Assembly: GCA_937950105.1 (NCBI GenBank)
Contig: CALFEM010000609.1
Location: forward strand, 1-13,636
DNA length: 13,636 nt
Source: an uncultured Alphaproteobacteria bacterium
Lineage (GTDB): Bacteria > Pseudomonadota > Alphaproteobacteria > Rhizobiales > Hyphomicrobiaceae
Direction of reading: 5' to 3'
The position numbers were made by a program, and so were the translations under genes. Shown one piece after another: positions 8,559 to 13,636 of this stretch. The notes under the pieces are model-generated. The model was given only the letters and a program-made list of their open reading frames with translations. It had not been told where the DNA came from and did not search any database. Positions within the stretch are counted from its first letter, which is position 1. Every line of letters begins with the position of its first letter.

Positions 8559-9023
8559 CTAGCGGCGCGACTTCCATGCCTGTGACGCCGCCTCTGATGC
8601 GGCCTGCTGCCAGACCGCCTTGCCATGCCTCGCATACGCCGCCCAGTCGTCATTGGAGCGATACCAGCCGAGCCCGACACTGTCGAACTCGTCGGCGGGC
8701 AGTGAACGGGTCACGCCGATCAGCGCCAGCGCTGCGTTGATGGCGCCGCTGCCGCTCCTGCTGGGCGCCGCCACGTCGGACGGCGTCCAGACGCGGGCGT
8801 GCTGTGTGCCGGAGCCGCCGAAGTAGTCCGTCGCGATCAACGCGATCGCGAAACTGCGACCGAGTCGTTCTCCGGCCTCTTCGAGGAGCCTCATCTCGTC
8901 ATCGGCATCAGGGGCGACAGCCAGTGCATAGCCCTGGGCGAGGGGCGCGACCACGCACGGGGTCGCGATTGCAGCGGAAAGCTGCTCGCCCTTTGCGACC
9001 AATGCTCGTATCGCGTGCCCCAC
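8559..9023 (-). CDS. Unrecognised 154-aa protein between gltB and gltD
   Basis: The product has 154 residues from a GTG at 9023, with GGGGG about 8 bases upstream, 13 bases after the gltB stop. It ends in TAG at 8559, 38 bases before gltD, so it is almost certainly cotranscribed with both. It has no signal peptide and no membrane helix. Visible features are an Ala-rich N-terminal helix, [22 protein letters not shown] (58-79, a likely beta strand then a Gly-rich turn), and the aromatic stretch [19 protein letters not shown] (116-134). It does not match any family I know, and no catalytic motif is evident. Its codon use resembles that of its neighbours, and no other frame through the region is better. 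Position suggests a role tied to glutamate synthase or nitrogen assimilation, but that is inference from location only. Confidence 0.72.
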   Translation of the reverse strand: MGHAIRALVAKGEQLSAAIATPCVVAPLAQGYALAVAPDADDEMRLLEEAGERLGRSFAIALIATDYFGGSGTQHARVWTPSDVAAPSRSGSGAINAALALIGVTRSLPADEFDSVGLGWYRSNDDWAAYARHGKAVWQQAASEAASQAWKSRR

Positions 9024-9036
9024 CGCTGCCCCCGCA

Positions 9037-11082
<2,046 letters not shown>

Positions 11083-11085
11083 CTA
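11083..11085 (-). other. In-frame amber codon in gltB (second)
   Basis: TAG sits in PIPLD-[TAG][11 protein letters not shown], directly before the [10 protein letters not shown] start of the FMN domain. From memory of family sequences this position is commonly Glu, so a single GAG-to-TAG change is the simplest origin. Confidence 0.85.
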
Positions 11086-11853
11086 GTCGAGCGGGATCGG
11101 CTTGCGCCCGGCTTCATCCGCGCCCTTGATGCGGAACAGGCCGCGAATGGTCATCAACTGCTCGGCCTGATCGTTCACCTGCCTGGCGAAGGCGCGATAC
11201 TTGTCGGGCAGGTTGCCGCGCACCGCGTGCTGCAGGTCGGCGACCGTCGAGGGGCGCCACATGTGCGATTCGCCACGGATGCGGTAGGCGTACTCGCCGC
11301 CGACGTCGAGCGCGTTGGCGAGCACCGGCGCGTTGGAGAAAGCGAGGCTGTGGCGTTCGAACGTCTCGCGCGCGATTTCCCTGAGGCCGATGCCCTCGAT
11401 CTGCGTGTGCGTGCCGGTGAAGTACTTGGCGACGAAGCTCGACTTCAGGCCCACCGCGTCGAAGATCTGCGCGCCGCAGTACGACTGGTAGGTCGAGATG
11501 CCCATCTTCGCCATCACCTTGAGGATGGCCTTGCCGACCGCCTTGATGAAGCGCTTCTTGACTTCGCCGCTGTCGAGGTTCTCGCCGAGCTCCGGCAGCA
11601 TCGCTTCCAGCGTCTCGAAGGCGAGATACGGGTTGATGGCTTCCGCGCCATAGCCCGCGAGCGTGCAGAACTGGTGCACCTCGTGCGCTTCGCCGGTCTC
11701 GACGACGAGACCGACCGACGTGCGCAGGCCCTGCTTGATCAGGTGGTGGTGCACGGCGGACGTCGCGAGCAGCGACGGGATCGGCACACGGTCCGGCCCG
11801 GTCGCGCGATCGGACAAAATGATGATGTTGTAGTCGCCCGAGCGCACGGCATC
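11083..11853 (-). CDS. gltB: gltB segment 2: central domain between the two ambers
   Basis: This is 256 sense codons between the two TAG codons. It reads as the Glu-synthase central domain: NIIILSDR near its start, SVGLVVETGEAHEVHQFC, GYGAEAINPYLAFETL and STYQSYCGAQIFDAVGL. It ends in IPLD just before the second amber. The only early start codon is a GTG at 11847 with no ribosome binding site, so independent translation is unlikely. Confidence 0.8.
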   Translation of the reverse strand, partial: DAVRSGDYNIIILSDRATGPDRVPIPSLLATSAVHHHLIKQGLRTSVGLVVETGEAHEVHQFCTLAGYGAEAINPYLAFETLEAMLPELGENLDSGEVKKRFIKAVGKAILKVMAKMGISTYQSYCGAQIFDAVGLKSSFVAKYFTGTHTQIEGIGLREIARETFERHSLAFSNAPVLANALDVGGEYAYRIRGESHMWRPSTVADLQHAVRGNLPDKYRAFARQVNDQAEQLMTIRGLFRIKGADEAGRKPIPLD

Positions 11854-11856
11854 CTA
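11854..11856 (-). other. In-frame amber codon in gltB (first)
   Basis: TAG sits in VVCAEA-[TAG]-DAVRSGDYNIIILSDR, inside the central domain. Both flanks match GltB. One base change from GAG or CAG would explain it. It also creates a CCTAGG palindrome, with CTAG generally rare in bacterial genomes. Confidence 0.85.
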
Positions 11857-13636
11857 GGCCTCGGCGCAGACGACGTCGATGGCCGTCACCATGCCGGAGG
11901 GGCCATTGGCGACGTCGTAGGTGATGTCGAGCGTGATCGACGAAAAGTTGTTGTCGGCGACTTCGCCAATCTGGCGAATGCGCTCCAGATCCTCGTTGGT
12001 CAGGATCGGCTGATACACCTCGAGCCGCTTCTCGCGCGAGGTGCCCTCGAGGTCGAGGATGTTCGGACGCGGGCCGATGAACGACACGAGGCTCATGACG
12101 AGTTCCTCGCGGATCGAGTCGATCGGCGGGTTCGTGACCTGCGCGAAGTTCTGCTTGAAGTAGGTGTGCAGCAGCTTCGGCTTCGACGACAGCGCCGAGA
12201 TCGGCGTGTCGGTGCCCATCGAGCCGATCGCTTCCTGACCGGTCGTCGCCATCGGCGTCATCAGGAACTTGACGCTCTCCTGCGTGTAGCCGAACGCCTG
12301 CTGCAGATCGAGCAGCGAGATATTGGAGGTGCGCGCAGGTGCCCGCCGCTTCGGCAGCGGCAGGTCGGATACCATGATCTGCGTGCTCTTCAGCCAGCTT
12401 TCATACGGGTTGCGCGCGCTGATCTCGGCCTTCAGTTCCTCGTCGGAGACGATGCAGCCCTTCTCGAGGTCGATCAGAAGCATCTTGCCCGGCTGCAGAC
12501 GCCACTTCTTGACGATGTTCTCCTCCTTCACCGGCAGCACACCGGATTCCGAGGACATGATGACGATGTCGTCCTTGGTGACGAGGTAGCGTGCGGGACG
12601 CAGCCCGTTGCGGTCGAGCGTCGCACCGATCTGGCGGCCGTCGGTGAACGCCATCGCCGCCGGGCCGTCCCACGGCTCCATCAGAGCCGCGTGATACTCG
12701 TAGAAGGCGCGCCGCTTGCCATCCATGGTCGGGTTGCCGGCCCACGCCTCGGGGATAAGCATCATCGCCGCGTGCGTCAGCGAGTAGCCGCCCATGACGA
12801 GGAACTCGAGCGCGTTGTCGAAGCACGCGGTATCGGACTGGCCCTCGTACGAGATCGGCCACAGCTTGGAGATCTGCTCGCCGAACAGCGGGCTCGACAC
12901 GGAGGCCTGCCGCGCCGCCATCCAGTTGACGTTGCCGCGCAGCGTGTTGATCTCGCCGTTGTGGGCGACCATGCGATACGGGTGCGCGAGCTTCCACGAC
13001 GGGAAGGTGTTGGTCGAGAAGCGCTGGTGCACGAGCGCGAGCGCGGACGTGAAGCGCGGGTCGGAGAGGTCCTTGTAATAGGCCTTCACCTGGTAGGACA
13101 TGAACATGCCCTTGTAGACCAGCGTGCGCGTCGACAGGCTGACGCAGTAGTGGCCGATGTCGGTGCCCTTCGAAGCCGCCTGCACCGAGTTCGAGACGAT
13201 CTTGCGCACGAGGTAGAGCTTGCGCTCGAAGGCGTCCTGATCGCCCTTGAAGCCGGAGCGGCCGATGAACACCTGGCGGTGCACCGGCTCGGTCGCGATC
13301 ACCATCTTCGACAGGCACGAGTTGTCGACCGGCACCGAGCGCCAGCCGATCAGGTTCAGCCCCTGCTCGCGGATGACGCGCATCCACACGCTCTCGCAGT
13401 AGGCGCGCAGGCGCTCGTCCTGCGGCATGAACACGTGACCGACGGCGTAGTTGCCTGGCTCCGGCAGGGAGAAGCCCTTCACCTGGCAGTCCTGCGCCAG
13501 GAACGTGTGCGGGATCTGCACCATGATGCCGGCGCCGTCGCCCGCGATCGGGTCGGCGCCCACCGCGCCGCGATGCTCGAGGTTTTCGAGAATGTGCAGC
13601 GCGTCGCCGACGATCTTGTGTGACTTGCGCCCCTTC
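11854..13636 (-). CDS. gltB: gltB segment 1: class II glutamine amidotransferase domain (N-terminus outside window)
   Basis: This is 593 codons from the window edge to the first amber. It begins KGRKSHKIVGDALHILENLE, then HRGAVGADPIAGDGAGI. This is the usual continuation about 30 residues after the catalytic Cys, which lies outside the window. Glutaminase landmarks are HNGEINTLRGN (HNGEIN at 12963-12946), SDTACFDNALEFLV and WDGPAAMAFTDGRQIG, then LDRNGLRPARY. The start of the central domain follows. Translation stopping at the amber would give a glutaminase half without the synthase site. Confidence 0.88.
   Translation of the reverse strand, partial: KGRKSHKIVGDALHILENLEHRGAVGADPIAGDGAGIMVQIPHTFLAQDCQVKGFSLPEPGNYAVGHVFMPQDERLRAYCESVWMRVIREQGLNLIGWRSVPVDNSCLSKMVIATEPVHRQVFIGRSGFKGDQDAFERKLYLVRKIVSNSVQAASKGTDIGHYCVSLSTRTLVYKGMFMSYQVKAYYKDLSDPRFTSALALVHQRFSTNTFPSWKLAHPYRMVAHNGEINTLRGNVNWMAARQASVSSPLFGEQISKLWPISYEGQSDTACFDNALEFLVMGGYSLTHAAMMLIPEAWAGNPTMDGKRRAFYEYHAALMEPWDGPAAMAFTDGRQIGATLDRNGLRPARYLVTKDDIVIMSSESGVLPVKEENIVKKWRLQPGKMLLIDLEKGCIVSDEELKAEISARNPYESWLKSTQIMVSDLPLPKRRAPARTSNISLLDLQQAFGYTQESVKFLMTPMATTGQEAIGSMGTDTPISALSSKPKLLHTYFKQNFAQVTNPPIDSIREELVMSLVSFIGPRPNILDLEGTSREKRLEVYQPILTNEDLERIRQIGEVADNNFSSITLDITYDVANGPSGMVTAIDVVCAEA

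Noticed and set aside
11083..11856. Frameshifts, selenocysteine or separate small genes as an explanation for the split gltB
   Set aside because: All three pieces share one frame, the codons are TAG rather than TGA, and the pieces have no ribosome binding sites of their own.

Overview
This is a GC-rich window with short intergenic gaps and overlapping start/stop codons. The GltB/GltD pair (proteobacterial NADPH-dependent glutamate synthase type, GltD 479 aa with the N-terminal Fe-S domain) and the gene set suggest an alphaproteobacterium, possibly Hyphomicrobiales or a relative. No phylogeny could be run. No tRNA, rRNA, CRISPR array, insertion sequence or phage gene was seen. No gap without a gene exceeds about 240 bases.

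Layout. (1) 1-1904, minus: the start and first 634 residues of a large YfhO-like (GT-C type) membrane protein; its C-terminus lies outside the window. (2) A 181-base divergent spacer, then on the plus strand a stand-alone RibD-C/dihydrofolate-reductase-fold reductase (2086-2820) followed by a four-helix cytochrome b561 (2866-3474). (3) Convergent to these, a tightly coupled minus-strand operon read as 6-pyruvoyl-tetrahydropterin-synthase-like protein (5857-5438), family-4 glycosyltransferase (5445-4387) and SAM-dependent methyltransferase (4390-3509). Neighbouring genes overlap by 8 and 4 bases. (4) A two-CBS-domain protein (6483-6055) with a strong intrinsic terminator behind it. (5) A 68-aa two-helix membrane protein (6843-6637). 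(6) The glutamate synthase locus, minus strand: gltB (partial at the window end, stop at 9037), an unrecognised 154-aa gene (9023-8559), and gltD (8520-7081), with a probable terminator at 7010-7046.

How the genes work together. GltB and GltD form the enzyme that makes two glutamates from glutamine and 2-oxoglutarate using NADPH. The pterin-synthase-like/glycosyltransferase/methyltransferase trio, with the DHFR-fold reductase opposite it, looks like a small pathway that builds or decorates a pterin-like or other small molecule. This is inference.

Two points deserve attention. First, gltB is otherwise intact and in one frame but carries two in-frame amber (TAG) codons, at 11854-11856 and 11083-11085. 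Second, the pterin-synthase-like protein keeps the fold's landmarks but lacks the expected catalytic Cys, one of the three zinc-binding His and the Asp-His pair, so it probably does not perform the textbook reaction.
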